Made by a program: the position numbers and the translations under genes
Assembly (NCBI GenBank): GCA_902618795.1
Contig: CACNCF010000001.1
Span: forward strand, 78,895 to 142,894
DNA: 64,000 nt
DNA from: an uncultured Prochlorococcus sp.
GTDB taxonomy: Bacteria; Cyanobacteriota; Cyanobacteriia; PCC-6307; Cyanobiaceae
Direction: 5' to 3'
Notes under the pieces: generated by a model
What the model saw: only the letters and a program-made list of their open reading frames with translations
What the model was told of the DNA's origin: nothing
Database searches by the model: none
Shown here: positions 53,436 through 64,000 of the stretch, piece after piece
Numbering within the stretch: position 1 is the first letter of the stretch
Layout: every line of letters begins with the position of its first letter

Positions 53436-53885
53436 TTGTGTAATTTTGTGTTTGTTGAAAATTTAAAAGAAACTTTAAATTTAGGGAAAAAACTCTCACA
53501 CAAATTAAATCCACAATCAATTGTTTTATTAAAGGGTCCAATTGGGGCTGGGAAAACTTCTTTCGTACAAGGGATTGCTAAAGGCTTATCAATCCCTGAG
53601 GACATTACAAGCCCCACATTTGCTTTATCGCATCACTATAACTCCGGAAAAATTCCATTAATCCACCTTGATTTATATAGGTTAGGAAATGTTTCTTCAG
53701 CAAAGGAAGTTTTTTTTTCTGAAGAAGAAGAGGCAATACAAAGACAAGCTATTTTAGTTATTGAATGGCCAGAATTAATAGAACCAGTTATTGATAATTT
53801 CTGGAAAATAGAAATTAGTTACGCAAAAGATTATGGAAGAAACTACGAAATAAGAGATCCCAAAAATTTATTAACCTTTTCATAG
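53436..53885 (+). CDS. tsaE: tRNA threonylcarbamoyladenosine biosynthesis ATPase TsaE
   Basis: 149 aa; VLLKGPIGAGKTSFVQGIAKGL Walker A, ITSPTFALSHHY, LIHLDLYRL. Precise start uncertain. Confidence 0.9.
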   Translation: MCNFVFVENLKETLNLGKKLSHKLNPQSIVLLKGPIGAGKTSFVQGIAKGLSIPEDITSPTFALSHHYNSGKIPLIHLDLYRLGNVSSAKEVFFSEEEEAIQRQAILVIEWPELIEPVIDNFWKIEISYAKDYGRNYEIRDPKNLLTFS

Positions 53886-54841
53886 TATGGTTGTTGCTCG
53901 ATGGCGCCTTCACCAAGACAAGTTAATAATCCACAAACACCTGCGAACTTAATGCAATCTTCTATCTCTAAATCATTTTTAGGATAGCCAGAAGAAATTA
54001 ATTTTGAAATAAAGCCAGCTAGAAAAGCATCGCCTGCCCCAGTTGTATCAACAATTTTTTGTGAAGAAGGAGTTTCGGTAATTCCCTGAAATCCATTGAT
54101 GCTCCATAAAACAGGATTTTTGCCATCAGTTATTATTACATCTGGTCTATTAGACAATCGTTGAGATATTAGCAAGGGATTTTCATCCTCAAAAAACAAA
54201 ATTGCTTCTTCCTTCGCAAGCTTTAAAACATTTGCATGATTTAAAAAATTTTTGATTAAATTAACTCTCGCGGCTTTACTAATTTCTGATGAGAAACTTG
54301 CATGATCCCAAAAAACCTCTCTCCAATTAAAATCAATAACTATTTTGACTTCAAATTTATTAGCCTGTTCAATAAGAAAAAAAATAGCCTCTGCTGATAT
54401 TGGAGATGATAATAAGTTCGTTCCTGTAACCAAATATTTTATTTCTAGAAAAGATTTCTCCAAATTTAAAATTTCTTTTTCTATTAATTTCTTGCTGAGA
54501 ACTTCGTCTGCATAGCATGCATGAGAACTTTCCTCAAAGCCTGAAAAAAAACGATCTCCAAATTGATCCCTATCTACATTAACCACACGAGTAGATGAAT
54601 CATTATTTAATTGCAAGAAATCTAAATTAACTCCCAATTGATCAAATTGCGAAATAAATTTTTTTCCATAATCATCATTACCCAAACTTCCCATAAAGAT
54701 TGAATCTATTTTTAATTTTCTCAATGCACAAGCGACATTAGCCGGCGCACCACCCAAAAAATCTGTAAATCCTTTATTTGACTTATTTCTGATTCTGTCT
54801 ATTAAAGCCTCACCAATACATATAACCTTTTTCTTTTTCAT
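53843..54841 (-). CDS. PfkB-family carbohydrate kinase (fructokinase-like)
   Basis: 332 aa; ICIGEALIDRI, GGAPANVACALRKL, DTTGAGDAFLAGFISKL. Confidence 0.9.
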   Translation of the reverse strand: MKKKKVICIGEALIDRIRNKSNKGFTDFLGGAPANVACALRKLKIDSIFMGSLGNDDYGKKFISQFDQLGVNLDFLQLNNDSSTRVVNVDRDQFGDRFFSGFEESSHACYADEVLSKKLIEKEILNLEKSFLEIKYLVTGTNLLSSPISAEAIFFLIEQANKFEVKIVIDFNWREVFWDHASFSSEISKAARVNLIKNFLNHANVLKLAKEEAILFFEDENPLLISQRLSNRPDVIITDGKNPVLWSINGFQGITETPSSQKIVDTTGAGDAFLAGFISKLISSGYPKNDLEIEDCIKFAGVCGLLTCLGEGAIEQQPYYEKVNKFLGSLIS

Positions 54842-54930
54842 AAAATGTACGCTTTTTCTTAACTAAGAATAATTTATTAAAAACGAATAATTTTTTTTTG
54901 AATTAAAGTTTAATTAAAAGCTTATTCACA

Positions 54931-55845
54931 GTGTCTTTAAATAAATCTGAAACTTGGAAGTGGAAAAATTGGGAAATTTCTTGGTCTTTATCCAAAGAAT
55001 CTACTTCTGAAAAAAATATTAAAATTTTATTAGTTCATGGATTTGGGGCATCAAAAAACCACTGGAGACATAATCAAGATTTTCTTGGTAAATTTTCTAA
55101 CTGCTACGCAATTGACTTATTAGGATTTGGAGAAAGTAGTCAGCCTAGTGCTTTATTACATTACGAACCTGACAAAGAAAACTCCATTAAATATTCATTT
55201 GACTTATGGGGTAATCAAATATCAACATTTTGTGCAGAGGTAATAAAATCTCCAGTTTACTTGGTAGGAAATTCAATTGGTGGTGTTATTGCATTAAAAG
55301 CTGCTGAAATCCTCAAAGATAATTGCAAAGGTATTATTTTGATTGATTGTGCACAAAGAACTATGGATGATAAACGTTTAAAAAAAAGTGATATCTTAAT
55401 GAATCTGATGAGACCTCTCCTTAAAACGATAGTAAGACAAAGATTTATTAGCAATGCACTTTTTACAAGAGCTGCTAATCCAAAAGTTATTAAGAAGATA
55501 CTTGAAAAAGCTTATCCTTCAGGAAAAAATATCGATAAAGAATTGATTAAAATACTTTATCAACCCTCTCAAAGGAAAAACTCTCAAGAAGCATTTCGTG
55601 GTTTTATTAACTTATTTGATGACTATCTAGCTACTGACCTTTTCGATAAGGTTGATGCTCCAATCCAGTTGATTTGGGGAGAAAAAGATCCTTGGGAATC
55701 TTTAAATCAAGCAAGAGAATGGAGGAAAAAATTCAGAAATATTAAAAGATTAGATATTATTAATGGGGCTGGTCATTGTCCTCATGATGAAGAACCTGAA
55801 GAAGCAAATAAATTAATGAATGAATTTATTCAAGAAACAAAATAA
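54931..55845 (+). CDS. Alpha/beta hydrolase
   Basis: 304 aa, GTG start; LLVHGFGASKNHWRHN, LVGNSIGGVIALKAA, WGEKDPW, AGHCPHDEEPEEAN. Confidence 0.9.
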   Translation: MSLNKSETWKWKNWEISWSLSKESTSEKNIKILLVHGFGASKNHWRHNQDFLGKFSNCYAIDLLGFGESSQPSALLHYEPDKENSIKYSFDLWGNQISTFCAEVIKSPVYLVGNSIGGVIALKAAEILKDNCKGIILIDCAQRTMDDKRLKKSDILMNLMRPLLKTIVRQRFISNALFTRAANPKVIKKILEKAYPSGKNIDKELIKILYQPSQRKNSQEAFRGFINLFDDYLATDLFDKVDAPIQLIWGEKDPWESLNQAREWRKKFRNIKRLDIINGAGHCPHDEEPEEANKLMNEFIQETK

Positions 55846-56864
55846 GCTTCAACATTATCACTAAGTCTTCTCAAGCCTCTTAATCCATCTCGTTCTAGAT
55901 TTCTGACTCGATCTCTACTAATCCCAAGTACTCTTCCTATACCTGTAAGCGACATTGGCTCATCACCATCCATTCCGTATCTCATTCTTAAAACTCTACA
56001 TTGCAGATCAGGCAATTGATGTAAAAGAGAATGCAGATCACCTCTCATACAATCCATTTCTATTTGTTCGTCTGGCAAATCCTCGCCCCCTGCCAATAAA
56101 TCTAATAAAACAGTATCTTCACCATCACCAACTTTGGTTTCAAGACTAACTGGCTGTCCAGCTTTGCACATCAAATCTTTAACATCATCTTCAGGAAGCT
56201 CTACGTATTTAGCAAGTTCAGTGACGGTTGGAGTTCTAGACATTTCTTGACTGAGCTCTCTTTGACCTTTTTTTAATTTATTCAACATTTCAGTTATGTG
56301 AATTGGTAGCCTTATCGCACGACTTTTTTCAGCTATTGCTCTTGTAATACCTTGTCTAATCCACCAGTATGCATATGTTGAAAACTTATATCCTCTGGCT
56401 GGATCAAATTTTTCAACTCCTCTGACTAGTCCTATAGTTCCCTCCTGAATTAAATCTAAAAGTTCCATGTTTCTTTTTGTATATTTTTTTGCAACACTTA
56501 CTACCAATCTTAAATTTGCTGCGACCATCCTTTCTTTAGCTCTCTGTCCAGATCTTAATCTTTTTTTAATTATTGAAGAAGATAAGTTTAATTTGGTCGA
56601 TAAATCATCAATACTAGGCTTATCTCCTGTTAATTCGATAATTTCTAATTCTGCTCTCTCAACTTCCATGTACTCTTGAACTTGGCGACCCAGAGTAATT
56701 TCTTGCTCATGCGATAGTAATGGAACTCTTCCTATATCTCTCAAGTATGATCGAACAAGATCTACATCATTACTAGATTTTATACTTGAGATTGAAGCTA
56801 GTTTATTTTCACTTATTGTTTCAGAAGACATGAAGATTAAATGATGTTTTGTAAACAATACCAT
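55830..56864 (-). CDS. RNA polymerase sigma-70 family factor (primary-like/group 2)
   Basis: 344 aa; DLIQEGTIGLVRGVEKFDPARGYKFSTYAYWWIRQGITRAI region 2, region 4 ISRDRVRNLERDGLRGLR. Confidence 0.94.
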   Translation of the reverse strand: MVLFTKHHLIFMSSETISENKLASISSIKSSNDVDLVRSYLRDIGRVPLLSHEQEITLGRQVQEYMEVERAELEIIELTGDKPSIDDLSTKLNLSSSIIKKRLRSGQRAKERMVAANLRLVVSVAKKYTKRNMELLDLIQEGTIGLVRGVEKFDPARGYKFSTYAYWWIRQGITRAIAEKSRAIRLPIHITEMLNKLKKGQRELSQEMSRTPTVTELAKYVELPEDDVKDLMCKAGQPVSLETKVGDGEDTVLLDLLAGGEDLPDEQIEMDCMRGDLHSLLHQLPDLQCRVLRMRYGMDGDEPMSLTGIGRVLGISRDRVRNLERDGLRGLRRLSDNVEAYFVS

Positions 56865-56931
56865 TAAGAAATGTAAAGTTAAACAAAAAAATCCACAATT
56901 TTACAAAAATGAGAATAAATACCTACTGAAT

Positions 56932-58338
56932 TTAGACTAATGAAGAGCTTAATAACCATTTTGCTGTACTGAGATAAATAAATACACCAGCAATATCAGT
57001 TACGGTTGTAATAAAAGGAGAGGACATTAAGGCTGGATCCAATTTCATTCTGTCAAACAACAAAGGGAGGATCGCTCCTGTTGTAGCAGCTAATGTTGTT
57101 ATAGATATTAAACTTATTCCCACCGCAGAGGCGATTAAAGGCCCTTCTCCTTGCCACCAAGCAAAGGGAAATACTACAAGCATCATAAAAACACCTAGAA
57201 GAGCACCTGTTATTGCCTCCTTAACTACTGCCTTAATTGCACCAAGGGACTTTAGTTTTTGAGTACTTAAACCTCGAATGACAACTGTTGAACTTTGAGC
57301 CCCAACATTCCCCCCCGTACCTATAAGTAGTGGAATAAATGCAGCTAATAAAACTATTTCTTTTAATATCTGATCATTCATAGCTATAACTTTTGTTGTT
57401 AAACCATTTGCAAATACCAAAATTAATAACCATAAAATTCTTCTTCGAGCAATCGTAAACAAACTACTTTGGAAATAATCATCTTCATCACCAGGTTGTA
57501 CTGCGCCCGCTGCATAAATATCTCTTGTTGCTTCTTGTTCTATAACATCAATTAAATCATCTACTGTGACTATCCCCACAAGTCTTTTTTCCTTATCAAC
57601 GACTGGGAGAGCTAAAAAATCATATCTTTGTATTGCTCTTGCAACCTCTTCTTGATTAGTATTAGTAGCAATATTAACTACATCTCTTGTCATAACGTCT
57701 CCAATTGGCTTAGAAGGATCAGCAGTTACAAGGTCTCTTAAAGAGAGAATACCAGTTAAATGTCTTTCTTTGTCTGTAACATATAAGCTATAAATAGTCT
57801 CAGTGAATGGGGCTCTTTTTCTAACTAAAGAAAGTGCCTCAGCTGCTGTTTGCATCTCTTTAAGATCTATAAATTCAGTTGTCATTAATCTTCCAGCAGT
57901 TTCAGGCTCATATCCAAGTAATTCAGCTGTTACTTTCCTTTCACCAGGACTAAGAGCAGATAAAAATTTTCGTACAACTTTTGCAGGTAATTCATCAAAG
58001 AGTTGAACTCTATCATCAGGAGACATTTTCTCAACGATTTCTAAAACTTCTCCTGAACGAAGTCTTTCTAATAAAGTTTGCTGAACTACTGGATCTAAAT
58101 ATTCATAAACCTCAATTGCTTCATTTTTCTTTAATAATCGAAATGCCAATGCCTGCAATATTAGTGGAAGGCTTCCAATAGCATCCGCAATATCAACAGG
58201 TTGGGATGGCTCTAAAAGTAACTTTGCCTCATCATAATTTCCCGCGATGAGCAACTCCTCAAGTTGAAAAGTAATATTCTCTCTTGTACTTAAATCTGAA
58301 GATAATGATGTAACTGTTTCAAGATTATTTTCATTCAT
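56932..58338 (-). CDS. mgtE: Magnesium transporter MgtE
   Basis: 468 aa; MgtE_N repeats, CBS pair, five-TM C-terminus with IPLLIGTGGNVGAQSSTVVIRGL and SSPFITTVTDIAGVFIYL. Confidence 0.95.
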   Translation of the reverse strand: MNENNLETVTSLSSDLSTRENITFQLEELLIAGNYDEAKLLLEPSQPVDIADAIGSLPLILQALAFRLLKKNEAIEVYEYLDPVVQQTLLERLRSGEVLEIVEKMSPDDRVQLFDELPAKVVRKFLSALSPGERKVTAELLGYEPETAGRLMTTEFIDLKEMQTAAEALSLVRKRAPFTETIYSLYVTDKERHLTGILSLRDLVTADPSKPIGDVMTRDVVNIATNTNQEEVARAIQRYDFLALPVVDKEKRLVGIVTVDDLIDVIEQEATRDIYAAGAVQPGDEDDYFQSSLFTIARRRILWLLILVFANGLTTKVIAMNDQILKEIVLLAAFIPLLIGTGGNVGAQSSTVVIRGLSTQKLKSLGAIKAVVKEAITGALLGVFMMLVVFPFAWWQGEGPLIASAVGISLISITTLAATTGAILPLLFDRMKLDPALMSSPFITTVTDIAGVFIYLSTAKWLLSSSLV

Positions 58339-58381
58339 AAATATAATCCCTTATCAAAGTAACAACACCATTATATGAAAT

Positions 58382-58711
58382 CTAAGTAATTTTTCTACTT
58401 ATCCAGTACCCGAAAAGCATTGTAAATAAATTCACGATAATTATTAAATTAAAAAAAATTATAAATTTTATCCAATCCCCTTGATTTAAAATTTTGTACA
58501 AAAAATATATAAATCCGCTAAAGGATGTAAAGCAAGAAAAAAAACCACTCAATAAAATTTTTTCAGTTGAATAACTTAATCCTCTACTAATAAAAAAACC
58601 CACTAAAAATGATCCAATTATTGAAATAAAAAAATTATTATCTATAGTTAATCTTAAAAAAGTAGCTAGGTAAGCGGCTAAAAGAATATAAATAAAATTA
58701 ATTATTTTCAC
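58382..58711 (-). CDS. crcB: CrcB/Fluc family fluoride channel paralog 1
   Basis: 109 aa four-TM; GSFLVGFFISRGLSYSTEKILLSGFFSCFTSFSGFIY. Confidence 0.82.
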   Translation of the reverse strand: MKIINFIYILLAAYLATFLRLTIDNNFFISIIGSFLVGFFISRGLSYSTEKILLSGFFSCFTSFSGFIYFLYKILNQGDWIKFIIFFNLIIIVNLFTMLFGYWISRKIT

Positions 58712-58712
58712 T

Positions 58713-59078
58713 TTATAAAAACTGAATAAGAAAATAACCTAAATAAAAGAACAGGAATGAAAAAATTATCACTTCAATATAGTGGAAAAATAATCTTAGG
58801 AATTTTCTCTTTTTAAATAAGGCAAATAGTTGATATATAAAGGAAGAAAATGTACTAAAACATCCTAAAAAACCAATATAAAATAACATTAATATTTCGT
58901 TATTTATAAAATTTAAAGCTACTAAAATTCCTAAAAAAAAAGATGATATAAAATTTACTATTGAAGTATTTTGAATATCAAAACCGATAATTTTTTTAAA
59001 ATTTTTTTGTATGAATATTCTTAGTATTAATCCAAAAGTACTGCTGAGAAAAATTATAGTTATTGAAATAAAATCCAA
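58713..59078 (-). CDS. crcB: CrcB/Fluc family fluoride channel paralog 2
   Basis: 121 aa four-TM; NFISSFFLGILVAL...LMLFYIGFLGCFSTFSSFIYQLF. Confidence 0.82.
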   Translation of the reverse strand: MDFISITIIFLSSTFGLILRIFIQKNFKKIIGFDIQNTSIVNFISSFFLGILVALNFINNEILMLFYIGFLGCFSTFSSFIYQLFALFKKRKFLRLFFHYIEVIIFSFLFFYLGYFLIQFL

Positions 59079-59081
59079 AAT

Positions 59082-61375
<2,294 letters not shown>

Positions 61376-61525
61376 TTAATATAAAAAAAATATTAGACTT
61401 TTAAAATGTTATTTTTAAAAGGTCTTTCATTAAACTTACCACTGCATTAAGGTAAAGGCTCGAAGTCAATGAAAATTTTAATCACTTTAATTATATAACT
61501 AATATTTTTTTCTTCAGAAATTCAT

Positions 61526-62425
61526 ATGTCTTCGTATCTACCTCATGTAATAATTTTAATTGGGCCTACTGCAAGTGGCAAAACAGAATTAGCTATAGAA
61601 ATTGCAGAATATTTCAAAACTCATATACACAATATCGATTCAAGACAAATTTATAGGTCCATGGACATTGGAACAGCTAAGCCATCTAAAATCCAACAAA
61701 AAAAAATAAAGCATTTTTTAATAGATATTGAAGAACCAATCAATCCAATTAATGTAAAACAATTTCAAGAAATTGCTCAAAAATCTATTAAGGGAGAAAT
61801 TAAACAAAATAATTTACCTTTTCTTGTTGGAGGAAGTGGTTTGTATATGAACTCAATAACAAAAGGATTTTTTGTACCAGATGTCCCTCCTCAACATAAT
61901 TTCAGAAGACAATTAGAAGAACTTGGTCAGGAAAAATGTTGGGATCTGTTAAAAAATTGTGATCCATTATCAACAAAAAAAATCAATTTTGCTGACCAAA
62001 TTAGAACAATAAGAGCATTAGAAGTCTTCTACGTAACAGGTAAACCTTTGTCTAATCTTCAAGTTCAAAAACCCCCTAACTGGAAAATCCTAGAGCTTGG
62101 ATTAGATAGAGATAATTTAAAAGAAAGAATTTTTCAAAGGACAAAAAATATGTTTTTATCTGGAATTATTGAGGAAACTAACCACCTTATCTCTAAATAC
62201 GGATTTGATTTACCAATACTAGAAACCATTGGTTATAGAGAAGCTAGGAATGTTTTAAATAACCGTTCAACAATTGATAAAGCGATTGAGTTGACTACGA
62301 CAAAAACAATCCAATTTGCCAAAAGACAAAAAACTTGGTTTCGTAATAAAAATAATCCTCTTTGGCTTAATAACAAAAACCTGCTAAAAGATGCAATAAT
62401 TAAAATAGAGTCTTTTTTAAGCTAA
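61526..62425 (+). CDS. miaA: tRNA dimethylallyltransferase
   Basis: 299 aa; [51 protein letters not shown]. Confidence 0.95.
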   Translation: MSSYLPHVIILIGPTASGKTELAIEIAEYFKTHIHNIDSRQIYRSMDIGTAKPSKIQQKKIKHFLIDIEEPINPINVKQFQEIAQKSIKGEIKQNNLPFLVGGSGLYMNSITKGFFVPDVPPQHNFRRQLEELGQEKCWDLLKNCDPLSTKKINFADQIRTIRALEVFYVTGKPLSNLQVQKPPNWKILELGLDRDNLKERIFQRTKNMFLSGIIEETNHLISKYGFDLPILETIGYREARNVLNNRSTIDKAIELTTTKTIQFAKRQKTWFRNKNNPLWLNNKNLLKDAIIKIESFLS

Positions 62426-62478
62426 CTTTATAAAAATAGATTTTGTTCATCATCCAATCAATTTATTTAATTAACTGA

Positions 62479-63054
62479 ATGCCCCCACGCCCACGCTTTG
62501 ACCGAAGAGCTCCAGTTAGAGAGCTACCAAATATAAATGAAAGAATAAAATACCCTCAATTGAGAGTCGTTGATTCAGATGGAAAACAATTAGGCGTCAT
62601 AGATAGATTAAAAGCATTAGAAATAGCATCTCAAAGAGAACTTGATTTAGTTTTGGTGAGCGAAAAAGCAAATCCTCCTGTTTGTAGAATCATGGACTAC
62701 GGTAAATATAAATTTGAACAAGAAAAGAAAGCTAAAGAAGCAAGGAAAAAATCTCATCAAACAGAAGTGAAAGAAGTAAAAATGAGGTATAAAATTGACA
62801 AGCATGATTATGATGTTCGCATTGGTCAAGCTACAAAATTTCTAAAATCGGGAGATAAGGTAAAATGCACTGTAATTTTTAGGGGAAGAGAAATTCAACA
62901 CTCAAATTTAGCTGAGACTCTTCTTTTAAAAATGGCAAATGATTTAGAAGAGCAATCGGAAGTTCAACAAAAACCAAAAAGAGAAGGAAGAAACATGATT
63001 ATGTTTTTAAGTCCTCGCAAAACTCCTCTTATTAAAAAAGATGATGGATTATAA
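62479..63054 (+). CDS. infC: Translation initiation factor IF-3
   Basis: 191 aa; [65 protein letters not shown]. Confidence 0.96.
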   Translation: MPPRPRFDRRAPVRELPNINERIKYPQLRVVDSDGKQLGVIDRLKALEIASQRELDLVLVSEKANPPVCRIMDYGKYKFEQEKKAKEARKKSHQTEVKEVKMRYKIDKHDYDVRIGQATKFLKSGDKVKCTVIFRGREIQHSNLAETLLLKMANDLEEQSEVQQKPKREGRNMIMFLSPRKTPLIKKDDGL

Positions 63055-63128
63055 ATTGTTATCAAAAAATATGACAAATGTTAAAGTGTCACTATATCTA
63101 AAATTAAATTAGTAAGGATTTTTCTAAA

Positions 63129-64000
63129 GTGAGATTTCATATTCAACAAGACAGTGATATCCCAGCATCTACTCAACTAAATAATCAAATTTGTTTCGCA
63201 ATTGCTGCAAGACATTATCCTCCAGGACACAGACTTCCCAGTACGAGGCAACTTGCAATGCAGACTGGACTCCATCGAAACACTATAAGCAAAGTTTACA
63301 GACAACTGGAAATAGATGGGGTTGTTGAAGCAATAGCTGGATCAGGTATCTACGTAAGAGATAATCTTACTAAAAGAGAATTTGCAAAATCACTTTACTC
63401 AAAAGATAAAATAAGTAAAGCACCTGATCAAGAAGCAAAGAAGGTTATTGACAACTTAATAAGTCTTGGATTCTCTTTACAAGAGACGAGAGAGATATTG
63501 AACAATGAAATTGATTGGCGTATTAAGTGCGGATCAAGAATAATAGTCAGTACTCCTAGAGAAGATATTGGAGCTTCTATGTTAATAGCAGAAGACCTTT
63601 CTACAACAGTTAATGTACCAGTAGAAGTTGTTCCTATGGAAGAATTAGAAAAAGTTTTGAGCAATTCAAATAATGGTACGATTGTCACAAGCAGATATTT
63701 TTTGCAACCTCTAGAAAAAGTTGCTAAGCAACATGGAGTTCGAGCAATTGCAGTTGACTTGAGCGACTTTCAGAAGGAATTGAAAATTCTCAAGGAATTA
63801 AATGTTGGAAGTTGTGTAGGTATTGTTAGCATAAGTCCTGGTTTATTGAGAGCAGCAGAAATCATTATACATAGCATGCGTGGTAGTGAATTAATTCTTA
63901 TGACGGCAATTTCAGACAATAACAGCAGATTACTCTCACTTTTAAAGGCTTCAAATCATATAGTGTGTGATGGACCAAGTTTATCAGTTGTAGAAAACAC
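63129..64000 (+). CDS. GntR-family transcriptional regulator (partial; C-terminus outside window)
   Basis: GTG start; MRFHIQQDSDIPASTQLNNQICFAIAARHYPPGHRLPSTRQLAMQTGLHRNTISKVYRQLEIDGVVEAIAGSGIYVRD, a GntR wHTH. Confidence 0.88.
   Translation, partial: MRFHIQQDSDIPASTQLNNQICFAIAARHYPPGHRLPSTRQLAMQTGLHRNTISKVYRQLEIDGVVEAIAGSGIYVRDNLTKREFAKSLYSKDKISKAPDQEAKKVIDNLISLGFSLQETREILNNEIDWRIKCGSRIIVSTPREDIGASMLIAEDLSTTVNVPVEVVPMEELEKVLSNSNNGTIVTSRYFLQPLEKVAKQHGVRAIAVDLSDFQKELKILKELNVGSCVGIVSISPGLLRAAEIIIHSMRGSELILMTAISDNNSRLLSLLKASNHIVCDGPSLSVVEN

Noticed and set aside
63428-63688. 86 aa minus-strand ORF
   Set aside because: Antisense to the GntR regulator coding sequence.

Overview
The window is a roughly 64 kb, AT-rich, gene-dense chromosomal segment. 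Gene content and protein character point to a high-light-adapted Prochlorococcus: psaC and psaD, ho1-pebA-pebB, a panC-cmk fusion, rpaB, picocyanobacterial hypotheticals and rnpB. Almost everything is core housekeeping or photosynthesis sequence. I support about 60 CDSs, including two cut by the window edges (ppc and a GntR regulator). I also support tRNA-Cys(GCA), tRNA-Arg(CCU), RNase P RNA and a TPP riboswitch upstream of thiC. The one clearly accessory-looking region is a roughly 2.05 kb islet at about 13,546-15,632. It is bounded on the left by the 3' half of an intact tRNA-Cys and on the right by a decayed direct copy of that half (30/36 identical). Just inside each boundary sits the same arrangement of a 9-11 bp motif (RGWCRGCAA): a tandem pair with an 11 bp period plus one inverted copy. 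The outer span of the inverted pair is 77 bp on both sides. This resembles attL/attR of a tRNA-integrating, tyrosine-recombinase-type element with arm-type sites, but no integrase is visible. The cargo is a truncated-looking GIY-YIG (T5orf172-like) ORF and a polysaccharide-export (Wza-like, SLBB) gene meeting stop to stop. Other points include a spurious N-terminal extension translated antisense through the tRNA-Cys, a histidine kinase with a degenerate-looking ATPase domain, tandem crcB genes behind gyrB, and a small Cys-rich protein next to the islet.
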